NCBI RefSeq assembly: GCF_900099965.1 | Contig: NZ_FNDJ01000040.1 | Span: 1 to 64,000, forward strand | Reading direction: 5' to 3' | DNA from: Nonomuraea jiangxiensis | GTDB lineage: Bacteria; Actinomycetota; Actinomycetes; Streptosporangiales; Streptosporangiaceae | DNA: 64,000 nt | In this document: piece by piece, positions 34,251 to 42,946 of the stretch | How positions within the stretch are numbered: the stretch's first letter is position 1 | How the letters are laid out: each line of letters begins with the position of its first letter | Translations under genes and position numbers: made by a program | The notes under the pieces: model-generated | The model's input: only the letters and a program-made list of their open reading frames with translations | What the model was told of the DNA's origin: nothing | Database searches by the model: none

Positions 34251-34282
34251 TGTTAACGCTCACTCTTTTGTTAACGCTAACA
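34251..34282. promoter_or_regulatory. tandem LacI-type operators O5a and O5b (GH51)
   Basis: Two copies of the shared motif: TGTTAACGCTCACT at 34251-34264 and TGTTAACGCTAACA at 34269-34282, centres 18 bases apart. They lie between the probable promoter and the GAGGAG ribosome binding site (34289-34294) of the arabinofuranosidase. This is the only doubled site of the locus, suggesting tighter control of the secreted enzyme. Confidence 0.8.
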
Positions 34283-34304
34283 ACCCTTGAGGAGCCCCCC
34301 ACTC

Positions 34305-37300
34305 ATGACCCGAATCACCTTGTCGGCCCTGCTCCTGGCGGGTCTGCTGGTGGCGCCCGCCGGAGCCGGGCCCGCCACGGCCGCGGCGGACCCGATCCCG
34401 GAGGGCGCGGTCGTCGACCAGTTCGACGGCTCGGCCCTCGGCCCGGACTGGACCGTCTCGTCCCCCGACCGCTCCCGCTGGTCGGTCGCGGACGGCGCGC
34501 TGCACCTCGACACGCTCACCGGCGACACCCACCAGGCCACCAACAACGCCCGCAACCTCTTCCTCCTCGACATCCCCGACGGCGATTTCGAGGTCGTCAC
34601 CAAGCTCAACGCCCCGGTGGCAGTCGACTACCAGAGCGCGGGCCTGCTCGCCTGGCAGGACTGGGACAACTACGTCCGGGCCGGGCTGGCCCACGTCGGC
34701 TTCGCCGGCGGGCCGGTGATCGAGACGGCCACCGAGGTCGGTGCCGCCTTCACCTCCGGCTTCGCGGCCCGGCCCGGCTCGGCGGCCGAGACGATCAGAC
34801 TGGCCAGGACGGGCGACGAGTTCGTCTCCTCCTACTGGGACGGCTCGGCCTGGGTGGAGGCGGCCAGGATGACGGCCCGGCTCGACGTCAGGCAGGTCGG
34901 GCTGTTCGGGCTGTCGGCGCAGAACGGCACCTCGATGCGGGCCGACTTCGACTACCTCGCGGTCAAGGCCGCCGAGGGGCGGGCCGTCGTGCCGCAGGGG
35001 CCGTTCACGTTGCGGGCGGCGGCGTACCCGTACCTGACCGTGGACCGGTCCGGGGCGGTGCGGGCCGCGGCGAAGGCGTCGATGACCGGCCTGGCCGTCA
35101 CCGCCGAGCCCAGCGGCGCGGGCGTGCGGCTGAAGGACCTGGCGACCGGCGGATATCTGCAGGCCACGCAGCCGCCCGACGGCCGCGTGCGGCTGGGCGG
35201 GACACCGTCGGTCTTCCAGCTCAAGGACGCGGGCGGCGGCAAGGTCACCGTATCCACCGGCGACAGGCCGGTCACGATCGACGGCGGCCGGCTCGTGGTG
35301 GGGACGGAGGCGACCAGGTTCGCCGTCGAGCGCTACGGCTCCGGGGAGCTCACCGTGGACACCGGGGCCCGGGGCACGAAGGTCAGCCCCAACCTGTACG
35401 GCGTCTTCTACGAGGACATCAACCACGCCGCCGACGGCGGTCTGTACGCAGAGCTGGTGCAGAACCGCTCGTTCGAGTTCAACTCCACCGACGAGCGCTC
35501 CTACACCGGGCTGACCGCCTGGACTAAGACCGAGCGCGGCGCCACCGCCACCCTCGCCGTCACCGGCGAGGCGCCGCTGAACCCCAACAACCGCAACTAC
35601 CTGCGGCTGGAGGTCACCGGCGAGGGCACGGCCGGAGTGAGCAACGCCGGCTTCAACCGCGGCCTGCCGCTCAAGGCGGGCAAGCGCTACGACCTGTCGC
35701 TGTGGGCCAGGCGCGCCGACGGCGCCCCGCTGACGGTCACCGCCGAGGCGGGCACCGCCGTGCTCGGCAAGGCGACGCTGCGGGTCAAAGCGGGCCGCTG
35801 GGCCAGGTACACCGGCTCGTTCGTGTCGTCGGGCACCACCGACGCCGGCCGCCTGGTCGTCCAGGCCCCTGGCGGGCGGACCGACCTGGACATGGTCTCG
35901 CTGTTCCCGCGTGACACGTTCAAGGGCCGCGAGAACGGCATGCGGGCCGACCTGGCCACGATGATCGCCGACCTGAAGCCGCGGTTCCTGCGCTTCCCCG
36001 GCGGCTGCGTGACGAACGTCGGCACGTACGACCCGTACTCGCTCAACCAGGACCGGCGCCGCATCTACCAGTGGAAGGAGACGATCGGCCCGGTCGAGGA
36101 GCGGCCGACGAACTTCAACTTCTGGGGCTACAACCAGAGCTACGGCATCGGCTACTACGAGTACTTCCAGTTCGCCGAGGACATCGGGGCCGAGGCGCTG
36201 CCGGTGCTGTCGGTGGGTGTGAACGGCTGCGGCGAGAACCGGCCGCTCACCGACGAGGCCAAGCTGGCCCGGTGGGTGCAGGACACGCTGGACCTGATCG
36301 AGTTCGCCAACGGGCCGGTGACGTCGGAGTGGGGCAGGAAGCGGGCCGAACTGGGGCATCCCAAGCCGTTCGGGCTGGACTACATCGGGCTCGGGAACGA
36401 GGAGATCTACCCGGAGTTCTTCGCGAACTACCCCAAGTTCGCCGACGCGATCAGGGCCAGGTACCCGTCCATCAAGATCATCAGTAACTCGGGGCAGACG
36501 TCGCAGGGCGCCTGGTTCGACCGGATGTGGCAGTTCGCCCGCGACCAGCGGGCCGACCTGGTCGACGAGCACTACTACAACAACCCGGACTGGTTCCTGG
36601 CCAACAACCGCCGCTACGACTCCTACGGCCGGAGCGGGCCGCAGGTGTTCGTGGGCGAGTACGCCTCCCGGGGCAACACGTTCTACAACGCGCTGGCGGA
36701 GGCGTCGTACGTCACCGGCCTGGAGCGCAACTCCGACGTCGTGGAGCTGGCCTCGTACGCGCCGCTGCTGGCCAACGTGGACTACGTGGACTGGACGCCG
36801 GACCTCATCTGGTTCGACAACGATGAGGCGTACGGCTCGCCGAGCTACCACGTGCAGAAGCTGTTCTCCACGAACGTGGGCGACCGGGTGCTGCCGAGCA
36901 CGTTCGAGGGCGAGGCCAGGCCGGTCGACGACATCAAGGGCGGCGTCGGGCTCGGCTCCTGGAACACGGCCGTCAGATACGACGACGTGAAGGTCACCGC
37001 GGCGGACGGCACCGTGCTGCTGTCGGACGACTTCTCGGCCGGCTCCGCCGCGTGGACGCCCGGCCGCGGCACCTGGGCCGTGCAGGACGGCGCATACGTG
37101 CAGACCGCCCAGACCGAGGACGCCAGGTCCACGGCGGGCTCGGCGGACTGGTCGAACTACACGATCGAGGCGACCGCCCGCAAGATCTCCGGCGCGGAGG
37201 GTTTCCTGCTGATGTTCGGGGTCCGCGACACCGGCACCTACTACTGGTGGAACGTGGGCGGCTGGAACAACACCCAGTCGGCCGTCGAGAAGGCCGTGAA

Positions 37301-37727
37301 CGGTGGCAAGTCCTCGATCGCCACCTCCACCACGACCGTCGAGACCGGCCGCGACTACCGGCTCAAGGTCGTGGTGAACGGCCGGAACATCTCGACCTGG
37401 CTGGACGGGGAGAAGATCAACGAGTTCGTGGACAGCGCGGCGGTGGAGCCGCTGTACCAGGTGGTCTCCAGGGACGGGAAGTCCGTGACGCTCAAGGTCG
37501 TCAACGCGCAGGACACGGCCGTACGCGCCGCCGTGGACCTGGGCTCGGCCCGCTTCAGGCCGACCGCCACGGTGACGTCGCTGACCGGCGCGCCGGCCGA
37601 CACCAACTCGATCGCCGAACCTGACCGGGTGGCGCCGGTGGAGTCCCGGATGGACGGCTTCTCCTCGGCCTTCACCTACGACTTCCCTGCGTACTCGGTG
37701 ACGTTCGTACGCCTCACCGAACGGTGA
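34305..37727 (+). CDS. secreted multidomain GH51 alpha-L-arabinofuranosidase
   Basis: Protein of 1140 aa. Signal peptide (TLSALLLAGLLVAPAGAG, cleavage near residue 28). Residues 35-235: concanavalin-like domain (DQFDGSALGPDW). Residues 240-350: possible carbohydrate-binding region. From about 355: GH51 start VSPNLYGVFYEDINHAADGG, interrupted by a CBM4/9-like insert (about 420-545), then the barrel with FLRFPGGC, acid/base Glu699 in GLGNEEIY and nucleophile Glu785 in VFVGEYAS. Residues 880-1045: a second concanavalin-like insert (DDFSAGSAAWTPGRG) before the C-terminal beta-domain. It removes L-arabinofuranose from arabinan or arabinoxylan outside the cell. ATG 34305 follows GAGGAG; tandem operators lie upstream. 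Confidence 0.94.
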   Translation: MTRITLSALLLAGLLVAPAGAGPATAAADPIPEGAVVDQFDGSALGPDWTVSSPDRSRWSVADGALHLDTLTGDTHQATNNARNLFLLDIPDGDFEVVTKLNAPVAVDYQSAGLLAWQDWDNYVRAGLAHVGFAGGPVIETATEVGAAFTSGFAARPGSAAETIRLARTGDEFVSSYWDGSAWVEAARMTARLDVRQVGLFGLSAQNGTSMRADFDYLAVKAAEGRAVVPQGPFTLRAAAYPYLTVDRSGAVRAAAKASMTGLAVTAEPSGAGVRLKDLATGGYLQATQPPDGRVRLGGTPSVFQLKDAGGGKVTVSTGDRPVTIDGGRLVVGTEATRFAVERYGSGELTVDTGARGTKVSPNLYGVFYEDINHAADGGLYAELVQNRSFEFNSTDERSYTGLTAWTKTERGATATLAVTGEAPLNPNNRNYLRLEVTGEGTAGVSNAGFNRGLPLKAGKRYDLSLWARRADGAPLTVTAEAGTAVLGKATLRVKAGRWARYTGSFVSSGTTDAGRLVVQAPGGRTDLDMVSLFPRDTFKGRENGMRADLATMIADLKPRFLRFPGGCVTNVGTYDPYSLNQDRRRIYQWKETIGPVEERPTNFNFWGYNQSYGIGYYEYFQFAEDIGAEALPVLSVGVNGCGENRPLTDEAKLARWVQDTLDLIEFANGPVTSEWGRKRAELGHPKPFGLDYIGLGNEEIYPEFFANYPKFADAIRARYPSIKIISNSGQTSQGAWFDRMWQFARDQRADLVDEHYYNNPDWFLANNRRYDSYGRSGPQVFVGEYASRGNTFYNALAEASYVTGLERNSDVVELASYAPLLANVDYVDWTPDLIWFDNDEAYGSPSYHVQKLFSTNVGDRVLPSTFEGEARPVDDIKGGVGLGSWNTAVRYDDVKVTAADGTVLLSDDFSAGSAAWTPGRGTWAVQDGAYVQTAQTEDARSTAGSADWSNYTIEATARKISGAEGFLLMFGVRDTGTYYWWNVGGWNNTQSAVEKAVNGGKSSIATSTTTVETGRDYRLKVVVNGRNISTWLDGEKINEFVDSAAVEPLYQVVSRDGKSVTLKVVNAQDTAVRAAVDLGSARFRPTATVTSLTGAPADTNSIAEPDRVAPVESRMDGFSSAFTYDFPAYSVTFVRLTER

Positions 37728-37747
37728 GGTGAGGGCGGGGCCGCCCG

Positions 37748-38494
37748 CTACCGGACCACCCGGTAGTGGGTGGTCATCCGCCCCTCGTCGTCCAGGACGT
37801 GGAAGGCGACCAGCGGCGGCAGGTCGTGGTCCACGCAGGTCTCGAACGACGTCCCGCCCTCCCACGGCAGCTTCAGCGTGGACACGACCCCCGCGGCGAC
37901 CAGCAGCGGCCGGCCGGCGAACGTCGTGGCGGCGGGCGTGTGCGCGTGGCCGACCAGCACGGCGGGCACGTTGGGCCGGGCGGCGAGCAGGTCCGCCAGC
38001 CGCTCGGGCCGGTGCAGCCTGATCCCGTCCACCGGCGGGCTGTGCAGCGGCACCGGCGGGTGGTGGAAGGCCACGAACACCGGCAGGTCCGTGCCGTCCA
38101 GCACGCCCTCCAGCCAGTCGAGGGTCTCCTCCTCCAGGTCGCCCGGGTTCTCGCCGGGGATGGAGGAGTCGCACATCGCGTAGACCGCGTTGGCGGTGCG
38201 GAGCACCTGGTTGACCGGCCCCGGCGCGGGCGGCTCGCCGAGCAGCACCCGGCGGAACTCGGCGCGGTGGTCGTGGTTGCCGGGGCCGACCAGGACCGGG
38301 TGGCGCGAGGTGAGCAGCTTGGCCGCCTGCTCGTACTCCGTGGCGCTCCCGTGGTCGGCGATGTCGCCGGTGACGAGCACGGCGTCGAGGTCGCCGGGCA
38401 GGTCTTCCAGGTAACGCATGACAGAAGCGGCGCGTCCGACGCTCTCGGGGGTGGCGCCGATGTGGATGTCGCTCAGGTGAGCGATCACGATCAT
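37748..38494 (-). CDS. metallophosphoesterase (CpdA-like)
   Basis: Calcineurin-like phosphoesterase of 248 aa with the five metal motifs: LSDIHIG, TGDIADHG, GPGNHDHR, AFHHPP and VGHAHTP. Length and motifs match class III cyclic-nucleotide phosphodiesterases (CpdA), but the substrate is not certain. No signal peptide, so cytoplasmic. Convergent with GH51 (20-base gap) and divergent from the MocR-like gene. Its stop lies in a short inverted repeat CTACCGG/CCGGTAG that could act as a shared terminator for both genes. Confidence 0.88.
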   Translation of the reverse strand: MIVIAHLSDIHIGATPESVGRAASVMRYLEDLPGDLDAVLVTGDIADHGSATEYEQAAKLLTSRHPVLVGPGNHDHRAEFRRVLLGEPPAPGPVNQVLRTANAVYAMCDSSIPGENPGDLEEETLDWLEGVLDGTDLPVFVAFHHPPVPLHSPPVDGIRLHRPERLADLLAARPNVPAVLVGHAHTPAATTFAGRPLLVAAGVVSTLKLPWEGGTSFETCVDHDLPPLVAFHVLDDEGRMTTHYRVVR

Positions 38495-38568
38495 GGAGGT
38501 GTCCTTCCGGATTCTGCCTGCTCACCTACCGTAAACCGGACGACGGACCACACGTAAGATCCGGTGCC

Positions 38569-39990
38569 GTGCGGGAAAGTTGGGCCGGTTCCGGAGTGGA
38601 CCTGCATCTGGAGCTCCGTCCTTCGGGCGGGCGGCGGCGCGCGCTGGAGGACGCGCTGCGCGGGGCGATCAGGGACGGGCGGCTCCCGCGCGGCACCCGG
38701 CTGCCCTCGACCCGCTCCCTGGCGGCCGAGCTGGGGCTGTCGCGGGGGACGGTGAGCGCGGCGTACGACCAGCTCACCGAGGAGGGTTACCTGACGACCC
38801 GGCCGGGCTCGGCGACCCGCGTATCCGACATGTCGACCCCGGTCCCCGCCGCGCCGCCGCCTGCCGGTGTGCTCCCGGTGCCTTCGGCCGGTGCCGTCGC
38901 CTGGCGGGCGTCGCCCGGGGGGCCGGCTCATGACCTGCGTCCGGGGCTGCCCGACGTGTCGGCGTTCCCCGTACGGGCCTGGCTGCGCGCCACCCGCCAC
39001 GTGCTGGCCACCGCGCCCGCCGAGATCTTCGGCGCCTGCGACCCGCGCGGCCGGATCGAGCTGCGGACGGCCCTGGCCGGCTACCTGGCCAGGACCCGCG
39101 GGGTGGTCACCACGCCGGACCTGATCGTGATCACCACGGGCTTCGTCCAGACCCTCAACCTGCTCGCCACCGCGATCGACGGCCCGGTCGCCATGGAGGA
39201 CCCGGGCCACGACTTCTACCGCGAGGTCGTCCGCCGCACCGGGCACGACGTCGTCCCGCTGCCGGTGGACGAGCTGGGCGCGAGGACCGGCACGCTCACG
39301 CCGGACGTCGCGGCCGCCGTCGTCACGCCCACCCATCAGTACCCCATGGGCGTCCCCCTGCACCCCCGGCGGCGCCGCGCGCTGCGTGACTGGGCCGTCG
39401 GCGGCGGGCTGGTGATCGAGGACGACTACGACGGGGAGTTCCGCTACGACCGCCAGCCCGTCGGCGCGTTACAGGGCACCGCGCCCGAGCACGTGGTGTA
39501 CTTCGGCACCACCTCCACGACGCTGGGCCCGGCCCTGCGCCTGGCCTGGATGGCGGTGCCGCCGGCGCTGATCGGCCCGCTCACCGAGGCCAAGCTGCAC
39601 GCCGACGCCCACACCGAGGCGCTTGGCCAGCTCGTACTGGCGCGGCTGATCGAGACCCACGACTACGACCGGCTCATCCGCGCCGCCCGCCTGCGCTACC
39701 GCCGCCGCCGCGACCTGCTGCTCGCCCGCCTCACGGCCGCGCTGCCCGGCGCGCGGTTCCCGGGGGTCGCCGCGGGCCTGCGCGCACTGCTCCTCCTGCC
39801 CCCGGACGGCCCGGCGGAGGCCGACCTGCTGGCCGCGTGCGAGCGCCGCGGCATCGCCCTGCGCGGCGCCTCACCCCTCTGGCAGACCGCCGGTCCCGAG
39901 GGCCTGCTCATCGGGTACGCCGCCGCGCCCGAACGCGCCTACCCGCGCGCCCTCGACGCCCTGGCGGAAACGTTGAAGGACTTCTCGTGA
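38569..39990 (+). CDS. MocR/PdxR-like regulator (GntR HTH + aminotransferase domain) without the PLP lysine
   Basis: Protein of 473 aa. GntR-type winged HTH at residues 12-82 (LPSTRSLAAELGLSRGTVSA), Ala/Pro linker to about 122, then a fold-type I aminotransferase domain. PLP-pocket motifs are partly present (VIEDDYDGEFRY), but the Schiff-base motif, usually GTxSKTLxPxLR, reads GTTSTTLGPALR with Thr317 in place of lysine (codon acg at 39517). Covalent PLP binding should be impossible, so sensing may be altered. Target genes unknown; the decarboxylase gene 366 bases downstream is also PLP-dependent. Start GTG 38569. Confidence 0.88.
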   Translation: MRESWAGSGVDLHLELRPSGGRRRALEDALRGAIRDGRLPRGTRLPSTRSLAAELGLSRGTVSAAYDQLTEEGYLTTRPGSATRVSDMSTPVPAAPPPAGVLPVPSAGAVAWRASPGGPAHDLRPGLPDVSAFPVRAWLRATRHVLATAPAEIFGACDPRGRIELRTALAGYLARTRGVVTTPDLIVITTGFVQTLNLLATAIDGPVAMEDPGHDFYREVVRRTGHDVVPLPVDELGARTGTLTPDVAAAVVTPTHQYPMGVPLHPRRRRALRDWAVGGGLVIEDDYDGEFRYDRQPVGALQGTAPEHVVYFGTTSTTLGPALRLAWMAVPPALIGPLTEAKLHADAHTEALGQLVLARLIETHDYDRLIRAARLRYRRRRDLLLARLTAALPGARFPGVAAGLRALLLLPPDGPAEADLLAACERRGIALRGASPLWQTAGPEGLLIGYAAAPERAYPRALDALAETLKDFS

Positions 39991-40053
39991 ACCGGGAACC
40001 CACCGGGCACGCCACCCGTTGTCCAGGTGAGCGCACGCTGACGGAGGAGGGAC

Positions 40054-40254
40054 ATGGGCTGGCACTACCGTAAGTCGATCAAGGTCGGGCCGTTCCGGAT
40101 CAACCTGTCGCGGCACGGTGTCGGCCACAGCTACGGCAACCGGCGATTCCACATCTCGGCCACTCCCGACGGCCGCCGCCACGTGACCGTGCGGCTGCCA
40201 GGAGGCTTCCAGGTGGGCAAGACGTTCGGCAAGCGCCGCTACAGACATTACTGA
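40054..40254 (+). CDS. DUF4236 domain-containing small protein
   Basis: Protein of 66 aa that is almost entirely a DUF4236 domain: WHYRKSIKVGPFRINLSRHG, SYGNRRFHISATPDGRRHVT, with a very basic C-terminus. Function unknown. ATG 40054 has GGAGGAGGGAC directly upstream. It is followed by a rho-independent terminator, so the unit ends here and the decarboxylase has its own promoter. Confidence 0.85.
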   Translation: MGWHYRKSIKVGPFRINLSRHGVGHSYGNRRFHISATPDGRRHVTVRLPGGFQVGKTFGKRRYRHY

Positions 40255-40285
40255 CCTTCGGCGGTCTTCGACCGCTTGAGATAGA

Positions 40286-40323
40286 ACGGGCCGGGGGCGA
40301 AAGCCTCCGGCCCGTCCCCTTTT
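40286..40323 (+). terminator. rho-independent terminator
   Basis: ACGGGCCGG pairs with CCGGCCCGT around a short loop (40286-40315), followed by cccctttt. It closes the transcript of the DUF4236 gene, upstream of the decarboxylase gene. Confidence 0.75.
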
Positions 40324-40355
40324 CCCGGTGGCGGCAATGCCTGCAAAGTGGTCAG

Positions 40356-41819
40356 ATGAGTGCCCACATGAGCCCGGAGGAGTTCCGCCGCCACGGCAAG
40401 CAGGTCATCGACTGGATCGCGGACTACCTCGCCGGCATCGAGTCCTATCCCGTGATGTCCCAGGTCAAGCCCGGTGAGATCCGGCGCGCGCTGCCGCCGG
40501 AGCCGCCCGAGCACGGGGAGCCGTTCGAGGACGTGCTCGCGGACCTGGACCGGGTCCTGCTGCCCGGCATCACGCACTGGCAGCATCCCGGCTTCTTCGC
40601 CTACTACCCGTCCAACGCCAGCGGCCCGGCCATCCTGGGCGACCTGCTGTCCAGCGGGCTCGGCGTGCAGGGCATGCTCTGGGTGACCAGCCCGGCGTGT
40701 ACGGAGCTGGAGACGGTCGTGGTCGACTGGCTGGCCGGGCTGCTGGGGCTGCCGGACCACTTCCGCACCGACGCGAGGGGCGGCGGCGTGATCCAGGACT
40801 CGGCGTCGAGCGCCTGCCTGGTCGCGCTGCTGGCCGCGCTGCACCGGGCGGGCGGCGGCCGGTTCGCCACGCACGGCGCGGACCGTCCGTACACGCTGTA
40901 CGTGTCGAGCCAGACGCATTCGTCGCTGGAGAAGGCGGCCCGGATCACCGGGCTGGGGTCGGCGCGGGTACGGGTGGTGGACGTCGACCCGCGTACCTTG
41001 GCCATGGACCCCGGCCACCTGCGCGCCCTGCTGGACCAGGACGTGGCCGCGGGCGCGGTCCCGGCCATGGTGTGCGCCACGGTGGGCACCACCTCCACCG
41101 CCGCGATCGACCCGGTGGCCGCCCTCGGCGAGATCTGCCGCGAGCGCGGGATCTGGCTGCACGTGGACGCCGCCTATGCCGGGGTCGCGGCGATCTGCCC
41201 GGAGTTCCGGTGGGTCAACGACGGGGTGGCCGACCACGCCGACTCCTACTCCACCAATCCGCACAAGTGGCTGCTGACGAACTTCGACTGCACCGTGCTC
41301 TGGACGGCCGACCGCGCCCCGCTGCTCGGCGCGCTGTCGATCCTGCCGGAGTTCCTCATTAACGCCGCGACCTCCTCCGGCTCCGTCATCGACTATCGGG
41401 ACTGGCAGGTGTCGCTGGGGCGGCGGTTCAGGGCGCTGAAGTTGTGGTCGGTGATCCGCTGGTACGGCGCCGAGGGGCTGCGCGCGCACATCCGCAAGGG
41501 CGTGGGCCTGGCGCAGGACCTCGCCTCGTGGATCGCCGCCGACCCGGGGTTCGAGGTGCACGAGCCGCATCCGCTCGGGCTGGTGTGCTTCCGCCCGCGG
41601 TGGCCGGGCCTGACCGGGGCCGCGGCGGACCAGGCCACGACCCGGCTGATGGAGCTGCTCAACGCCGGTGGGGAGCTGTACATGACGCACACCAGGATCG
41701 ACGGCCGGGTGGTGCTGCGGATGGCCATCGGCGGCGTGGCCACCGAGCGGCGGCACGTGGAACAGGCATGGGAGCGGATCCGCCGGGAGCACGCGGCCCT
41801 GTCGGCCCCCGGCCACTGA
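40356..41819 (+). CDS. PLP-dependent aromatic-L-amino-acid decarboxylase family protein
   Basis: Group II decarboxylase of 487 aa. Visible: the N-terminal swapped region (MSPEEFRRHGKQVIDWIADY), substrate motif HWQHPGFFAYYPSNAS, TSPACTELETVVVDWLAGLLGLP, cofactor motif VDAAYAG and the PLP lysine Lys304 in STNPHKWLLTNFDC. It decarboxylates an aromatic amino acid (Trp, Tyr, Phe or Dopa) to the amine; specificity cannot be settled from motifs alone. Cytoplasmic. It lies after a terminator, is not in an obvious pathway cluster, and converges with the WYL regulator. Confidence 0.92.
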   Translation: MSAHMSPEEFRRHGKQVIDWIADYLAGIESYPVMSQVKPGEIRRALPPEPPEHGEPFEDVLADLDRVLLPGITHWQHPGFFAYYPSNASGPAILGDLLSSGLGVQGMLWVTSPACTELETVVVDWLAGLLGLPDHFRTDARGGGVIQDSASSACLVALLAALHRAGGGRFATHGADRPYTLYVSSQTHSSLEKAARITGLGSARVRVVDVDPRTLAMDPGHLRALLDQDVAAGAVPAMVCATVGTTSTAAIDPVAALGEICRERGIWLHVDAAYAGVAAICPEFRWVNDGVADHADSYSTNPHKWLLTNFDCTVLWTADRAPLLGALSILPEFLINAATSSGSVIDYRDWQVSLGRRFRALKLWSVIRWYGAEGLRAHIRKGVGLAQDLASWIAADPGFEVHEPHPLGLVCFRPRWPGLTGAAADQATTRLMELLNAGGELYMTHTRIDGRVVLRMAIGGVATERRHVEQAWERIRREHAALSAPGH

Positions 41820-41837
41820 CGCCGATCCGAACCACCG

Positions 41838-42782
41838 TCATCCCTGATAGCGGGCGACGAGCTCCGCGCCGATCCGCGCCAGCTCGGCCCTGACCTGCTC
41901 CGGCTCCACCACTTCCACGAGCGACCCCCACCCGGCGAGCTGCTCGGCGATCGTCAGCGGCGTCGGGGCCGCCACCCGCGCCCTGATCCGCCCGTCCGCC
42001 TCGACGCCCTCGGGGTCGCAGTGCCGGCCGAAGTGCGAGCGCAGGATCGGCAGGAACCGCTCGGCGATGAGCACGGTGGCCGAGACCAGCGACCGCCGCC
42101 GTTCCATCTCGGCCACGACCTCCTCCCACGCCTGCGACAGCTCGAAGCCCGCGGGCCGCTCGAAGGTCCGGTCGGTCACGGTGGCCGCGGCGATCCGGTC
42201 CACCCGGAACGTACGCTGCCCGTCCCCGGTCCCGGCCACCAGGTACCAGACGTCGTCCTTTGCCACCAGGCCCCAGGGCTCGACCAGGCGCAGCGTGGGT
42301 TTCCCCGAGCGGCCCTCGTACCGGAGGCTGACCTGGCGGCGGCGTACGGTGGCGCTCTGCAGGGTCTGCACCAGCGCCGGCCGCTCGGGCTCGCGCTCGC
42401 CCCAGCCGGCCGGGTCGACCACCACGGCCCCGGCCGCCGCCTCGGCGTCGGCCCTGAACGTGCCGGGCAGCGCCCGCAGCAGCTTGCGCAGCGCCGACCT
42501 GAGCTCCGGCGCGACGGAGGCGGCCGGGCCGGCCAGCAGGAAGAGCGCCTGGGCCTCGGGCGCGGTGAGCCCCGTCAGATCGGTCCTGGCGCCGCCCACC
42601 AGCGACCAGCCGCCACCACGCCCGGCCTGCGGATACACCGGCACGCCCGCCGCGGACAGCGCTTCGAGGTCGCGGCGCGCGGTGGCGACCGACACCTCCA
42701 GCTCCGCCGCCAGCTCGGCCGCGGTCACCCGGCCCCGCGCCTGCATGAGCAGCAGCACCGCGACGAGACGATCAGCACGCAT
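41838..42782 (-). CDS. YafY-like WYL domain transcriptional regulator
   Basis: Protein of 314 aa. N-terminal HTH11 winged helix (RGRVTAAELAAELEVSVATARRDLEAL), middle WYL domain (LVEPWGLVAKDDVWYLVAG) and C-terminal WCX extension. The family binds small nucleic acids or nucleotides and regulates DNA-damage, CRISPR or defence functions in known cases; here the target is unknown. ATG 42782 is the family start; the open frame to 42905 crosses a 23-bp direct repeat (ctccccccgaac-gtgcccgat, around 42793-42833). A second WYL regulator is at 56.5 kb. Confidence 0.9.
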   Translation of the reverse strand: MRADRLVAVLLLMQARGRVTAAELAAELEVSVATARRDLEALSAAGVPVYPQAGRGGGWSLVGGARTDLTGLTAPEAQALFLLAGPAASVAPELRSALRKLLRALPGTFRADAEAAAGAVVVDPAGWGEREPERPALVQTLQSATVRRRQVSLRYEGRSGKPTLRLVEPWGLVAKDDVWYLVAGTGDGQRTFRVDRIAAATVTDRTFERPAGFELSQAWEEVVAEMERRRSLVSATVLIAERFLPILRSHFGRHCDPEGVEADGRIRARVAAPTPLTIAEQLAGWGSLVEVVEPEQVRAELARIGAELVARYQG

Positions 42783-42946
42783 GCCCGCGATTCTCCCCCC
42801 GAACCTGCCCGATCTCCCCCCGAACGTGCCCGATCGACGAGCGCTTCGCCCCGGCGAACCGGCGCCCGGCCCCCCGTCTGTGGCCACCTGTGGCCGATCC
42901 CGCACGGGTTGTTCTCGCAGGGTGACGAGTCTGCGATCCTGTACCC

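Noticed and set aside
37748..37766. Inverted repeat CTACCGG/CCGGTAG as a strong terminator
   Set aside because: Only seven base pairs and inside the coding end of the phosphoesterase; mentioned there but too weak for its own entry.
34260..38525. Antisense open frame of 1421 codons across the GH51 and phosphoesterase genes
   Set aside because: Composition is Arg/Gly/Val/His-rich with no domain, no signal and no ribosome binding site. It mirrors the high-G+C third positions of the GH51 gene, whose catalytic motifs are unambiguous.
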